Source: Isoetes taiwanensis (Eukaryota; Streptophyta; Lycopodiopsida; Isoetales; Isoetaceae). From it: a stretch of 64,000 nucleotides of DNA. A program made the position numbers and the translations under genes. Positions 33,236 to 45,445 of the stretch are shown here, one piece after another. Each line of letters opens with the position of its first letter. The first letter of the stretch is position 1. The DNA lies in contig JAJEKV010000064.1 in NCBI GenBank assembly GCA_021234155.1, positions 558,001 to 622,000 on the forward strand. Reading direction: 5' to 3'. The notes under the pieces were generated by a model, which saw only the letters and a program-made list of their open reading frames with translations, was not told where the DNA came from and made no database searches.

Positions 33236-33560
33236 GGATGTGACGTTCCAAGTATTTATACAGTATATGTATACATACTATGACACATCACCAGGATATA
33301 ATTAGACCTTTAGGGGTGAATAGGGGATAACTTGGGCTAACCTAAAAGGGTTTTCTTTATTTATGCTAAAATATTAGGGGATAATTAACCTAATTAGACT
33401 AATTAGGTTATTAATTAGCTAAAGCCAACCAATGGGGCAGTGCCACCTGGCCCAAATCGATTGGCCAAGGGGGACTTGCCAAGTTTAGAGGGCAAATTGG
33501 GGTCCTACCCCCAATTCTGCCCCAAATCGATTTGGAGAGAGTGGAGGAAGGAAGGAAGGA
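33236..33560 (+). mobile_element. Possible LTR start after a purine tract
   Basis: AAGGGGA followed by TGTGACGTTCCAAG at about 33232-33253 resembles a polypurine tract and the TGTGAC start of plant Ty3/gypsy LTRs. The codons just before it (NAEDSIIPRG) have the acidic end seen in some gypsy polyproteins. The would-be LTR is interrupted at about 33560 by a LINE on the opposite strand, and no partner LTR was found. Tentative. Confidence 0.25.
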
Positions 33561-36500
33561 AGGAAGGTTCTTTTATCGTCCACGGAGACCAATCGGTCTA
33601 TGGGACCCAATACAAAAAGCAGCGGCAAATTCTTGCCGGGATTAAAAACCCCGCCAGAAGGGTTTCGAGGGAAAAACCGTGGCGACAATCGACATCGACA
33701 AAGCATCTAACATATAAAATGCGAAACACCCAAATATATCTGATCATGCACCACGCGGTAGTGCCTAATCGGTAGGGCAGCCGGTGGGGGCAAAAGGTGA
33801 CCTCACATGAGTCGATTACCTCTGAATGCGACCCGGGGCACATCTTGGCGGTGTGTTCATCAACAAATGCAAGGGGCAAGTCGGCCGTACTAAGGGGAGG
33901 CCCGTTATCTGGCCGGATCGGTGAATCTTTGGGCAACTCTGGAAAAGTGTGAGACTCATCCTCAATGGCTGCGTTTGTGACAACGTGAGCTGTCTGGCGG
34001 GGCTCCCCAATCCACACGCCTCGTCTCGATCAAGATAAATGGTGGGCACACAATCGAATGGAGGCAATGAGTACACTTTTGAGGCGGGGAGCACATGAGG
34101 TAGAGTTAATGGGCCCGCGTAGCTAAGGGGGTTGATGTGCTCTTTGTAATGGGCCATTTTGACTGCTCACAGGCTAGGGGTCCCAGGCTTGCCAAAGAAC
34201 AAAGCGTCTGGTGCTCCCGAGAGCTGTCATGATCGTACGTGGCCTTGCCCGCATCATTGCTCTGCACATTCCATCACAGCGAACCAGCGATCTCTCTTAC
34301 CCCTCCACACTTGAGGCCCTAAGCCGGTAGGGACCCAGTACGGTGTAAGCGGAATCGGGGGCCGAGCATCACCCATAGTAACCACTTTACGAAAATGAGC
34401 GATAATGTGTCTATCAAAGCTGCCCGTGAAGCGTAAATCCGATTTCTACTTGTGCCCGAATCGATAGGGGACTGAAGGTTTCACCCCAAGTGCGTGCCAA
34501 AATGCCTTCTTGTTTCCAAATCATTCAGTCGTAAAGAGGCGGCCAGGGCTAAACCGATCGTCTGTGAAGGGCGGGCTCGACCGGTGCGAGAACAGATGTG
34601 ACGATGGCCCCAATCATAGAGCTCGCACGGTATTTGTTGTGCATGGCATAAAAGCTTTCGACTTCTTTGTCACCATAACGGATAGGCAGCCTCAATGGAA
34701 GGCGAGGAGGAACTCCACCCTAGGTACTTGTAGGTGAAGCGTGGCGTCTGAGGCTGTCCCCAATATGTGAGTCGCGAGGCATGGCGTGGGTGACATAGAA
34801 GAGGATATATGAGAACCACCACGGTCTTGGCGAGTTGACCGCGCATGCGTAGCGACAAAATGTCACAGAAATCCAGTGGTACATAACCGGGGTGTGGGCA
34901 AGCGGGCCAACATCGTCGCATAGATGGTGGCCGGATGACACAGGTGCAAAATACCATCCCCCGTGCTCCGGTAAGCGGGGGCTCCTAGCGATCAATGTAG
35001 AAGGCCAAAAGTGTTGGCGAAGGGGGCACCTATGGGACCCCGTCTCTTGGCGGTGAATGCTTGGCGTCCGGTACGCATCTGCCAAACAACTCTCATACAA
35101 CTTGTATGGCGTGCACTTACAGTGGGGCTGATTGTGATCCCAGCCCGCAACTTTCAGGGGAACGTATCAAAAGCCTTCGCGAAGTCCACAAAGCAGCAGT
35201 AATACAAGTCTGTGCGATGATTAGAACATCTTCAATGGTGTTATGATGTAAAGATATGGTCAATCGTTGAGTCTAAACACGTGTGAGGGCTCGCCACATC
35301 TGGCTACTTAAAGTAGGGTCAAGCTGCTTTGCTTTCGAGAGATACTGACCAACAGTTTGGCAAATATTAGGCCCGATAGCGTCATTAAATTCAGTGGCTG
35401 GAGACCCGATTAATGATCGCCCCGCCTTGTGAATGGGAACAACCACGCTTGTGGTCCATTGTCGGGGAGACCTTCACCGCAATCTTTCTGATGCTTGAGC
35501 GAGAGGGTAGTGAGGGCCAGAGCCTGGCGGTACACTTACTGCCCATTTGATAACTTCGGCACGCATACCATCGAGGTCATTTGCCTTTCCATTAGCCCGG
35601 CCGTTCGCGGGCCCTCCTCAACATCTTTCGTCCGCGAGAACCAATGGGGGAATAGCCATCACGTGAGTATGGGCGTCTGGCGTCCACTGGCCAGTCATAG
35701 AACTCTTTGCAAAAATCGCGAACCACTTAGAAGAGGTGATGTCCCTGTGAAATTTGGGCTGGCCTTGAAGCACTTTCTAGCCAAAAGGTTGAGGATGAGT
35801 ATGTAAGTGAACATCCCCACGATGCTGGCAAAGGTACAGCGCCTTTGTGTCCTTCGGATGGGCTGATAGCATTATTGAGTAACTTTAGCGGTACTGGATC
35901 GAGGATCAGCCGGAGCTGCGCTTGCGTTCTTTACACTCATCGATATCGCCGATTCTGTAAGAATATTTAATGGCGATACAGTACGGCCTTGGCGAAGTGC
36001 ACCGAAGCACAATCGGCGCATCCAGTAATAACAAAAGTCAATGCATGCTCGCGTGGAAATTAGCAGAAGGTATTCGCGGGAGGCGTCCATGAGCATCTCG
36101 GTAGTCCTACGCACGCTCACTTAATCTAGTCTCAAGCGAAGGCGGTAGCATAGTGGAGATTCGGCTTGCCAAACCCAGTCCAAATAAATTAGGAAGTGAT
36201 CACGAATTAGAGCCTCTCATCCGGTATGCGTGCCCACTCCGAGCTTATTGATAAGGATGCATATCGCTTCTGACACATAATTACACCCACGGGCCTCCCA
36301 CGATTGTCACAATGCGCATATTACTTGCGAGAATGCAGACCCTGATGAAAGGCGTACCGCAAATTGTAAAGTCAAAAATGCCACATAGCGGGAGCAAAAT
36401 ACGCCAGCGAGTGACATGTCATCGACCCTACGTGGCGGGTTATACCCAGCGGTAATAACTTCTGGACATCGTCGTGAGGGGATCAAGTCGTACATAGATG

Positions 36501-37290
36501 CTCTACTCACAATCGTTGCATTGAAATCTCCAAGAAGGACTGACCCTACCAGCTAACACGGTAGCTAACGTATGTCATCGCCAGATGCGACATAAGGGTC
36601 CATCCTATCATCGGAATTGAAATTGCGATAGAAGGTCTTTGTCTGCGTGAGGAAATAACGGTGACGAGAAAAAGCGGGGTTGCCGGTATTATGCACCACG
36701 AACCCACAAGTCACCGGTTATTATTAAATCGTCTTCACAGAGGGTAACCGAGATATTACTTAAGGTTGTCCGTTAGTAGCAAGCGCTCCGCTGACCTACG
36801 TCTGTCTACGGGTATTGAAGGCGAAATGTTGGTAACCGACGAGATCGGTAGCATGTGCCCGGCGGCCTCCCCATGTCTCCATGGCGAGAAAGATTAGAAT
36901 CCATATCGGTACCACGGAGTTATTTATCCCCATACGCCAAGGGAAGCCTCGACAATTCATGAGACCACGGAGACACAATTCTATTTGTCGGCCGGGGATG
37001 GTATCACGCAGCACAGTGTCAGCGGAGGGGCGGGAAGCGGTTTGAGTGAAAGTAGATGGGCGGGCGGCATGTGTTTGCGTGGGCCGTGAGGAAGCGAGGT
37101 AGGGCGAGGAGAAGGGGGCGTGTAGTAGGAGAAGCGAGAAGCGGGGCAGCGTCGCATTCTTGATTTAGAAGTGCGAGTCACAACAATGCTTGGTACAGCC
37201 GGAAAAATGTGCATCACATACCGAACCAATCTGCGGGGCGAATGCCTGCGACGGGACAGCTCTGTCTGCGTGCCTCTGCGCATTATGCGA
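33548..37290 (-). mobile_element. Decayed, nearly full-length APE-type LINE (copy 1)
   Basis: Minus-strand non-LTR retrotransposon. In order: endonuclease pieces ETWGGRRAHATDLVGYQHFA (about 36880-36820) and VLLGDFNAT (36540-36514, the GDFN motif of AP-endonuclease-like nucleases); linker and RT start KANDLDGMRAEVIKWA (about 35590-35540) and WTTSVVVPIHKAG; RT motif CCFVDFAKAFDT (about 35195-35165); YKYLG with a frameshift into VEFLLAFH (about 34735-34700); IEDESHTF of the C-terminal Cys/His region (about 33965-33940). It ends GGGTCCCATAGACCGATTGG, CTCCGTGGACGATAAAAG and a (CCTT)n tail at 33548-33566. Many stops and frameshifts: not functional. The 5' limit is uncertain. Local GC is higher than in the flanks. 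Confidence 0.85.
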
Positions 37291-37607
37291 GGTCGGAGTC
37301 CGTCTGAGGATCCCCTTCGACATCTGACTGGCGCAGCCGCAGCATCACGCTGTGCATCTTAGTGAATATGGCCAATCTTGATCCTGACGGTGTGAGCCCC
37401 ATGTGGTGCCTTTCAGAAATGTGAGCTGGCCAGGAATGTCATCCGTCGAGAATGTGTGTGTTAGGATGTTGTGGTGAACTCTCCCACAACGTGCAGCATG
37501 CCTCGAACTACCTGGATTGTGGCCTCTCACTTCTCTGGAGTTACTGACTGTAGGGTAAAAGAGTGCAGGCCCAGAGATCATCTTGGGGAGTGGTGGTGGT
37601 GGGGCTG

Positions 37608-37656
37608 GGATAAAGCGTGGAGTGGCTGAGTGTGTTTAGGATAAAGCGTGGAGTGG
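37608..37656 (+). repeat. 31-bp-period short tandem
   Basis: GGATAAAGCGTGGAGTGG occurs at 37608-37625 and 37639-37656. It lies upstream of the LINE endonuclease on that element's strand, possibly in its 5' untranslated part. Confidence 0.85.
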
Positions 37657-37989
37657 TGGGGCCGAGGCAGTCGCGAGAGGCGTGCGTGGAGGCTGTGGCC
37701 CGGGGAGTAGTGATGCGAACCCACAGTCTAGCCACAATGAAGTGGAGCCACCGGCCTCTTGTAGAACTCTTCTTGTAGCCATCTCACTGCACTATTTGCG
37801 GTGACTAGAACCTCATTGTTAGGGGACCTGCGGCTGCGATACGTACGGATGGTTGCATGGCCACCGGAGCTCGAACTCACGAGTAGGCGGCGTGCTTTTC
37901 CAGTGACCTGCGTCCTAGGGCGGGCTTCTTTATTCAGATCTTACTCTGAAGATCCGTGTCAATGCAGGCATGCAGGCGGCCTGCGCTCC

Positions 37990-39025
37990 CGTGCCATGGT
38001 GGTGGGTGCCTCCACCCCTCGGCCCGAGGCGGAACAGTGACCATCGTCTCTGCATTTCTGCAGCGCTCCTCCTCACATGTGTCATGGTGTCCCGAGTGAT
38101 GAACACGAGTCTGGGCCGGGCGCTTCATGTCGGCGACCTCTACTGCGGCACCATTGGCTCCCGAAGTGTGCAGTGAGCCATCCTNNNNNNNNNNNNNNNN
38201 NNNNNNNNNNNNNNNNNNNNNNNNNNNNNNNNNNNNNNNNNNNNNNNNNNNNNNNNNNNNNNNNNNNNNNNNNNNNNNNNNNNNTCCACATCTTGGCGTC
38301 TTGAGGTCTCGGACATGCAGTCTGGTTCGCCCTCAACTTGATTTTGCCTTTTGAGCATGGGATGCGGACTCCATCTCCCTTGCTGCGGCGGTAGGGCAGC
38401 TGGTGGCCTCAGCACAGTGCGGGGCGGCCGGGCGGAGGCTGGCGGGTGAAGCGTCCGCAGCCACGGTTCGCCTCAGAAGTCGGGAGCATACTCTTGTAGG
38501 GCTCGGCTGGCCAAGCATTATCTCCGCTGCATCGCCGCAAATGGATTGCGGAACCTCGTAGGGGGACTTTCGCCTGGGTTCTGTGGATGGTTGCCCGCGA
38601 ACTCCCCTGAGCTCGTGCCTGAAGCGCTCTGAGCCCCAAAGACACGCGCGCCGAGGGCCGGCTTGTTGTTCACCCGCTCAAGACTTCCGGCCGGGTTCTG
38701 GCTTCGCTCGCGAAGAGTACCAAGGCCTCAAGTGCTATGGTGGTGGCTGCTCCCCACCTCGGGACCGGCCGGTGACACCGGACTATCGTCTTCCTGCATT
38801 GCGCGCTCTCTCTCAGTCAAGTGGTGTCTGTAGCGATGAACACAGAGTTCCAGGCGCCCGCATGTCACACCTTCCTGCCCGCCTCAAGCGTCGCCGGCGT
38901 GCAAGGCCAAGGCTATCTTCCACATGCAGCGCAAGCGGGTCTCTCCAGATGTGATGCCCTTTTCCTAACCCCGATTTGCCTTTTTGAGCATTGATGGGAT
39001 GCCGAGGACTCCATCTCCACCGCCA
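37990..39025 (+). repeat. GC-rich direct repeat pair spanning the scaffold gap
   Basis: Unit A (about 37990-38380, containing the N run) and unit B (about 38735-39020) share ATGGTGGTGG, CCTCGG, ATCGTCTTC/TCTCTGCATT, AGTGATGAACAC and, after the gap, GCCTTTTTGAGCAT and GGACTCCATCTCC. Identity is moderate with indels. No protein family was recognised in either unit or in the 38395-38720 spacer. Confidence 0.7.
38185..38284. other. Assembly gap (100 N)
   Basis: Exactly 100 Ns, a common placeholder length for a gap of unknown size. Comparison with repeat unit B suggests little or no sequence is really missing (see findings). ORFs drawn across it are meaningless. Confidence 0.99.
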
Positions 39026-39320
39026 TGCCAGCCAGCGGCACCGCAGAAATTTCACACGAGCACCGCGAGCCTCCCACTCCCTTGACGTGGCTCACCGGCG
39101 CGTGGAGTTCCTATGTGGTCCGGAAAGCAATCCCTTCCCGGCTGGCTGGCTCGGCCAGGCCTTTAGCCTTAGCCCGAGCCTCCTTCTTCATGGAGGAATG
39201 ACTCTCCCCGCCCATGATGGCTGACTCCGGACCGCTTCAGCGCGCCCCGCCTGGTTTCCTGTGCCGCCCACTGCGGGCCAGTCCCCAAAAAGCCTGGGAG
39301 GGGTCTCCCCGGCGAAAGCG

Positions 39321-39605
39321 GGTGCTTAGAATTCAACGGGGACTCAAAAACGCTGGCAGAGCACCTTGGGGCGGGGCCTTTAAAATTCCAAAGTCCCAGG
39401 GGTCTTCTCTGGCCGCCTCCCAAGGGTGCTTAGAATCCAATTTGGGGACTCGTAAAGGCTGCCAGAGCACCTTTTGGGGTTTGGGGGTTTTGGGGGAGCA
39501 AAGTCCCAGGGCCCTCCTGGCTGACTTCAAGGGTGCTGAATCCAATTTGGGGACTCCGAAAGGTGCACCTTTTGGGGGTTTCAGGGTTTTGGGTCTGGTA
39601 TAGAT
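39321..39605 (+). repeat. 104-107-bp GC-rich tandem array, 2.7 units
   Basis: Units start at 39321, 39425 and 39532 with GGTGCT(TA)GAAT. They share CAATTTGGGGACTC, AAAGGCTGCCAGAGCACCTT and CAAAGTCCCAGGG; the last unit is partial. The array gives rise to several overlapping ORFs on both strands that I treat as artefacts of the repeat. Confidence 0.9.
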
Positions 39606-39619
39606 TGTAAACCCTAGAG

Positions 39620-41350
39620 AGAGAGAAAGCCAGAAGGGACAAATCAAGGGGGGTCTAGTGCAAGGGGAGGAGGGCGCCAGGAGAGAGGGGAGTAGGGCGC
39701 CGTGAGGCCTGGCGCCGAGGGAAGGAGGAGCCACTAGCCACTGCGGACTAGACTCTGGGAGAATGGAAGCCAGGACAATGACTCCCACCCATAGGACCGC
39801 TTATCCCCGGATAGTTTGTGCTTCAAATTTCAACACTTTTGATTAGATGGAATGGTTAAATTTACCCTTATGTGTTACTATGATAATGATGGATACTTTG
39901 ATTGTGATTGTGTCCTCTTTCTGCTCATCCTGTGTCCTGGGGCTAGCGAGGTAGAGAATCAAAGCTTCCTAGAAGTAGATGTTTCTAGCTAACCCTGAGA
40001 CCAAATTTATGCGCATGAGACAACCCACCCGCTTGATGCTATGATGAGACCAGCACTTAAATAACGAAAGTATGATGGTGGTGAATTGGGGGTGGGGTCT
40101 TTCTTAGCTTGGCTACAAGTGGACTCCTATAGTGTGTTGTGCGTTTGTCCTTGAATGTTTCCTGGGTCTAAAACTCTCCCCTGGGTCACGTGAGACGGGC
40201 TCTATATGGATGTCCCCGGGACTCAATCTGCCAGAGAGCCAGCCTTGTAATCGAGGGGACTAAGCGGGCACGGATGCAGGGGTCACCGAGTTAGTGGCAC
40301 GTGGTTCTTTAGTGACACCCAAGGATCTTGCCATGCTCGAGGGGACGCCCCTCACCTGCCTCTATCGAATCGTGAGATGCAACCCTGAGTAGTCGCGATA
40401 GGGTGATCATGTGGGATTGCATCTTCTCAAGGGGCTGGCAATCATGCCATGCCATGCCGTCATCCGTAAAGTGTGTGCACAGAGGGGCGGATAGAATGGA
40501 CAACCCTATCCATTATTATTCTATCTCGTCACGGGATATCTTGAGGCCATGACCGCCGTACGACCCCATGGAACTGAAACCGGTAGAGCCTTGGCCGATG
40601 GTATATTGCCTATGTTATTCAGGCTTGTATTGCTATTTAGTTGATAACGATGGATGAGCCACCCTTCGTGGTGGTATATTATTTGGAGCATGATTGTTGT
40701 GTGCTAATATGTATGTAATGGCTCAAGCAGTTAGATTCCCATAGAGGACGTGGGAAAATGACACCTTCAGCCCGCCCCATTAATTTGGCCATTCCAAGTG
40801 GTCCGAAGTTAGATGAGGCCCTTCCATGGTGATATAGTCGCCAAGGAGGGGAATTTTGCATTTATAACATGGGAGCTGCCGATAGATTCCGGGAGCGCCA
40901 TACACCAACCATATTTTATTCTCTTCCTTAATGCTTGCTCCTCGAAAGCATATGGGACTTACATCCATCACCATGAGGCAATTTATCAATTGGGATGTCT
41001 CTACGGAAACTTGATGGCTCGACATACCATTTGGATACTTCATTAATCTCTAACTATTTGCCCCAACCTACATAAGGCTTTATCTCATACTCCCTACAAA
41101 ACCATAATCAAGATATATAAGTCAGCCTGAGCAATATGGTGTAAGAGGGTGAGCCCATAACCGCAGCTAGCTAGAAGTCAAAGTCTCCAATCAACAATAT
41201 ACAATCCAAACAATGTAGAGACAGAGGGCATCATCAGCAGCACTCGACATCGCCGTGGAATGGCCGGGTTTGTCGATGCAATTATTGAACATGTTCTTAT
41301 TAAACTCAGATAGCGATATGCAAATCATAGGACCTCTCGATCTTGCAATC
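39620..41350. other. Noncoding, moderately GC-rich stretch
   Basis: 39620-39790 is purine-rich. 39900-40640 reads like an untranslated region of a retroelement (long, GC-balanced, no ORF, with CAAGGGGCTGGCAATCATGC and GATGGTATATTGCC), but I could not identify ends. Short ORFs at 40679-41046 on both strands have no recognised domain. Confidence 0.35.
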
Positions 41351-41357
41351 TTGCCCA

Positions 41358-41679
41358 CCCCCTTAAACCCCCTTTGGTTTGGGTGTATATTCACACCTGG
41401 CGCACTCAGCAACCTAGAGCTGTTGGGATAGGTATATTCACCCCTTTATTCCTCAATCTACACGACGTGAAAGTTCCTCGCTAGGTATGCAAGTACAAAA
41501 TTTGCTATATAATCAGAGTAACAAGATTCAAGCAAAATACTATAAGATTTCTGCTGCATTGATTTACGGTGCTTGATTTCAGACGCGTAAAAATACAATT
41601 ATGAGGGCTCTCGCTGGCTTCTACGCCAATTTTTCACGCGGTAGAATATGCACCCAAAACCAAAGGGGGTTTAAGGGGG
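41358..41679. repeat. Inverted repeat with 250-bp spacer
   Basis: 41358-41392 and 41644-41679 are reverse complements over 35-36 bp with one mismatch and one indel (CCCCCTTAAACCCCCTTTGG ... GGTGTATATTC). Spacing is that of a MITE, but the arms face outward to unrelated flanks and no target-site duplication was evident. Confidence 0.85.
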
Positions 41680-41689
41680 ATTTTAATTT

Positions 41690-43150
41690 AAATGTGTTGG
41701 ACCCACTGGTTGTGTTAATTAATGTCAATGGTAGTTATGTGTTGCTGTTAATGTCAAAGTGTGTTAGTTGTTATGTGTTGGGGGATTTAAATTTTTATAT
41801 GTTGATACAACGGGTTTGTGCTGCAAATTTTTTTTACAAAAATACTCTGCTAGGGTCTAATCTTAGCAAATACTATACTTCCAAGAACTAAACTCAGTTA
41901 GAAATTGAGACTTGTTCGCCCCACGAATCCAGCCCATACCCTTCATCCCACAATATATGAGGTATATTACCTCTAGCATTGAGAGGTTGTTCGGCTCGTA
42001 ATACTCAGCCCATGTATTCAAAACCGTATAAGTGTAAAACAGAAAATACAAAATTTCTCAAATCAAACTTAATTTACGCTCAATAATGGTGTGCGTGGTA
42101 GGGCTGAAATATCAAACCCCAAAACCCTCGTTGCTACCATTTACAAACGGGATATGAATTACAACACATTGCGTTACTAACAAGGAGGCTAAAAATCAAA
42201 CCCTCAAAGTGTATGCACTTTGTATGGTTGTATTCTCCTCGCTTATGCATATTCTCAGAATTCAAACATCATATTACGAGAGTGAACACCAAACCTCGAC
42301 CAACAATCACTAAGTACTTGTTCAACCGCATCGTAGAATGCAACAAGAATCATTCATAAGTTTCAAGTGAATATTCATATATCTGGAACATGGTGAATAT
42401 TAAGTCATGAACTAACCATGCTAAATCAGCAGCAGTAGTGACTAGTACATGTTTCAATGACAAAGGTCAATTCAATGGAATCGAGCAAGAAACATGAGAT
42501 CAGATAATGTGAACATCCACGTATATAATCGCAATGATCTATTAAGACGGGGTTAATTCATGTTTTCAAAATTGTTTTTAGCTTTTTATTTTTATATTTT
42601 GATACAAACCAAAAGTTCCGGGTGATATAGGAAAATATCTAGATGTTCCACCAAGAAAGATAATATACCGTAGTAAAGCCTCGTACGTTGTATTTTCAAG
42701 TACTCTCACTATTTCAAAAACAGACACAATTTAGGAAGTGTAAAAGAGATTTAAGTAACGATAATAACGTAGAGTTTCTCGTAGCTTCTCAAGCCCAGGG
42801 ACGCCCCCCTCCTGGTGATGCAAAAACTCAGAATTCAAACTAGAAAAAAACTGTAATTCATTTGAGGCTTTCTTATCACCGTAGCTTTGAATTTCACTGC
42901 CAACAGTCACAAAATAGAACATAAGTAAAAGCTACTACAAAGATAGAGCAGATTGATCCCATTATTCTCAAAGTCAGCAGTTTGCAACACCCATACACAA
43001 ACATTTTTCAACCGGAATTTAACAAAGAACCTTGGCCTCCATGGATTCTTTTGTGGTGAGAAACCAAAGTGGAAACTTTTCTCGCTTGTTAGCACACAAG
43101 GATTCCGTGAAGCCTTGGAATTTGCTTAATAATCAGCCAAAATCTAAAAA
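41690..43150. other. Noncoding AT-rich stretch
   Basis: T- and G-rich sequence at 41690-41830, otherwise AT-rich; the 60-95-codon ORFs are not gene-like. Confidence 0.5.
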
Positions 43151-43156
43151 AAAATA

Positions 43157-43600
43157 CATGGTAATTTTTGCAAGCTTCATTTGGAATGAGCCATAAAACA
43201 ATATCCAATAGCATCCTCAGTATTAACTAGCCGTAGATGTGGTGCCTACCAAACCTGGCCGACAAATTCGTTGTTTTAGCATAGATAACTTAACCAAACA
43301 TATCCATATCATATACTATCAAAAAGATCTCTCGAGAGAGCTTTCCAACGCACAAAATCATCTCAAACAGAGTTCGATCAAAAGTTATGATAAGAAATGT
43401 GTTGCCTAAGTGGGGAAATCTAAAATGCATGGTAATTTTTTGTAAGCTTCATTCGGAATGAGCCATAAAACAATATCCAATAGCGCTAACTCAGATAATC
43501 AGTCGGTAGGATGTGAAAGCCTACCAAACCCGCCTCTAAAAATGTTGTTTCCTCGCATAGATAACTTTTACCTAAACATATCCATATCATACACCAGCAA
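43157..43600 (+). repeat. 271-bp-offset direct repeat
   Basis: CATGGTAATTTTTGCAAGCT at 43157 and CATGGTAATTTTTTGTAAGC at 43428 open two copies that share GGAATGAGCCATAAAACAAT, ATCCAATAGC, CTACCAAACC, GCATAGATAACTT and CATATCCATATCATA. The intervening CTTTCCAACGCACAAAATCA is a phrase I associate with dispersed plant repeats. Confidence 0.85.
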
Positions 43601-43609
43601 TTGCTCTAT

Positions 43610-45440
43610 CATCGAGCATACATGAGCCTTTCTTGCTTTAAAAATCATATAAAGTATTAGGTTGCCATAGCCTATAGTTATGGACTTCCACAAATGCATC
43701 TATAGCAAGATAGTACAATATAAGCTTTACATTGTGAATGCTTAGCCAGGTGTGTCTTTGTCCCGCACTTTCAAAGAAGACGCTGCTCCTTGGTTGACCT
43801 CGCCCCATGCACGAAAGATATGCATCTGCATCCCGTAGGGAGCCAGAGTTAAAAGTTAGTTATCTTCTCCTATGCATGGCTTACATATGTGCAAAGTGAC
43901 AAATCCTGGCTTTTAACTTCCCATCTTCTAATCTCCTTGTGGCCCTTACAATTACACTAGGCATTGAGAAACTTCTTCGCCTAACTTCATCTAATCCCTC
44001 GTCTCTTCACTACCACGCATAATACCCCTATAATGCAAGTAAAAAGTACTTATGCCTTCTGCATAAACATTTCAGATTGAAGCCTCTACCACCCTCAAAC
44101 ACCTCGATTTGTTGTAACACCTTCTCGATTCAACTCAAGGATTTTCCAACCTAATAAAGCATAGAGCAACAACCTGACAAACAAAAACAAAGAAATACAG
44201 CTTTATTGACTCCAAAACCAATAATGAGACTTTTGATGGTTTATTGAGATGCACTCACCGGACCATCCAAATCCCCGATACATAACCCTTGTTTATTAAA
44301 TTGGATGTTGGAAGCTGATTTTACATTAAGGAAAACCGTGGCTGCCAAGATTCCCAAGAGATTGAGTGTGGTTGTTGTTTTTAGAATGCCAAATTGAAGA
44401 GATGGTGCAGGTATGTCCAATGAACTATCATTTCAAGATACGCCTAGAAGGTTGATAAAGGGCCTTGTTGTTGTGTTCTTACAAAGAGTTTACCAAAGAT
44501 TGCCGCCGGCATGTCTACGTACTACATGTTGCAAGAATCCATTATTTGAGCTCTCGCAAACACATGGATGTTTGCTGTATGACGCAGATGGTTGTAGCGA
44601 AAGCATACCTTTGGATCGAGGTACATTAGATGGTTTTTATTTTGGAGTATCACTTGTATTTCTAATATTTATACACTGTGATAATGCCTCGATGGTTAGG
44701 GCTCTTCCCGTACATGTATTATTAAAATATGAAAACGCTGTTAAGAATGCTATTGCAAGAACAAGGCTCAGAGGGTTGGTAAGTAGCTAGATTGAATGGA
44801 ATGGCATTAATGGTATTAATAGATTCTTTAACTATAGGGTCTTTGTTTTACCGCTATAGTATTGCCCATTTTGCAATTTTCCATGTGATATGGATGAGGG
44901 AATCTTTAGTCTTATTATGCCCATAAGGAAGGCTATAAGAAGATTTATTATATATTTCCAAATGTGATACAAGTATTGCTTCAGCTTGGTTAACATTGAC
45001 TCCTTATTATCTGTGCATCATGTATTGATCAGAATAGCCGACCATCGCCCTTAATGGCGTGAGGAGGTTGAGAAGGTAATGGCTTTGACCATATGTCATA
45101 TGAGTTCATTGTCTGCTACTATAGGAGGGGTGCTAAATTACTCGACTATATATTATCCATTACACCATGAGCAAATACAAATAAGTTGTGTATATTGTTC
45201 TTGTAGTCACCGTGCATACTTGATGTACCCATGACTTCCATTTCTCAGCTGGTGGTGCATGTTTGACAGTCCAGATGTACTTTCCATCCACCTATTGCTT
45301 AGGCTATCATAGCATGTTTGACTAGGATGGGAAGGCTAGAAAGAACTAGAAGATACAATGATAATGTCACATGCAACTAGAGGCCATTAAATTGCTTCAT
45401 TACCTTGTTTGAGGCTTAGTTGTCCTTTGACAAGTTAGCT
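43610..45440. other. Stretch with one unassigned ORF
   Basis: A 125-codon plus ORF at 44413-44790 (MSNELSFQDTPRRLIKGLVV...) contains a hydrophobic segment (about residues 75-90) and Cys/Arg-rich parts. I recognise no family and see no promoter or splice signal tied to it. The rest is AT-rich without features. Confidence 0.3.
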
Positions 45441-45445
45441 TGTAA

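Noticed and set aside
33440-37735. Numerous 60-140-codon ORFs on both strands
   Set aside because: GC-rich decayed LINE sequence yields long random frames; only segments with EN, RT or knuckle motifs are meaningful.
38077-38415. ORFs crossing the N run
   Set aside because: They translate undefined bases and have no evidential value.
39590-39620. Telomere-like AAACCCTAGA
   Set aside because: A single partial unit, no array.
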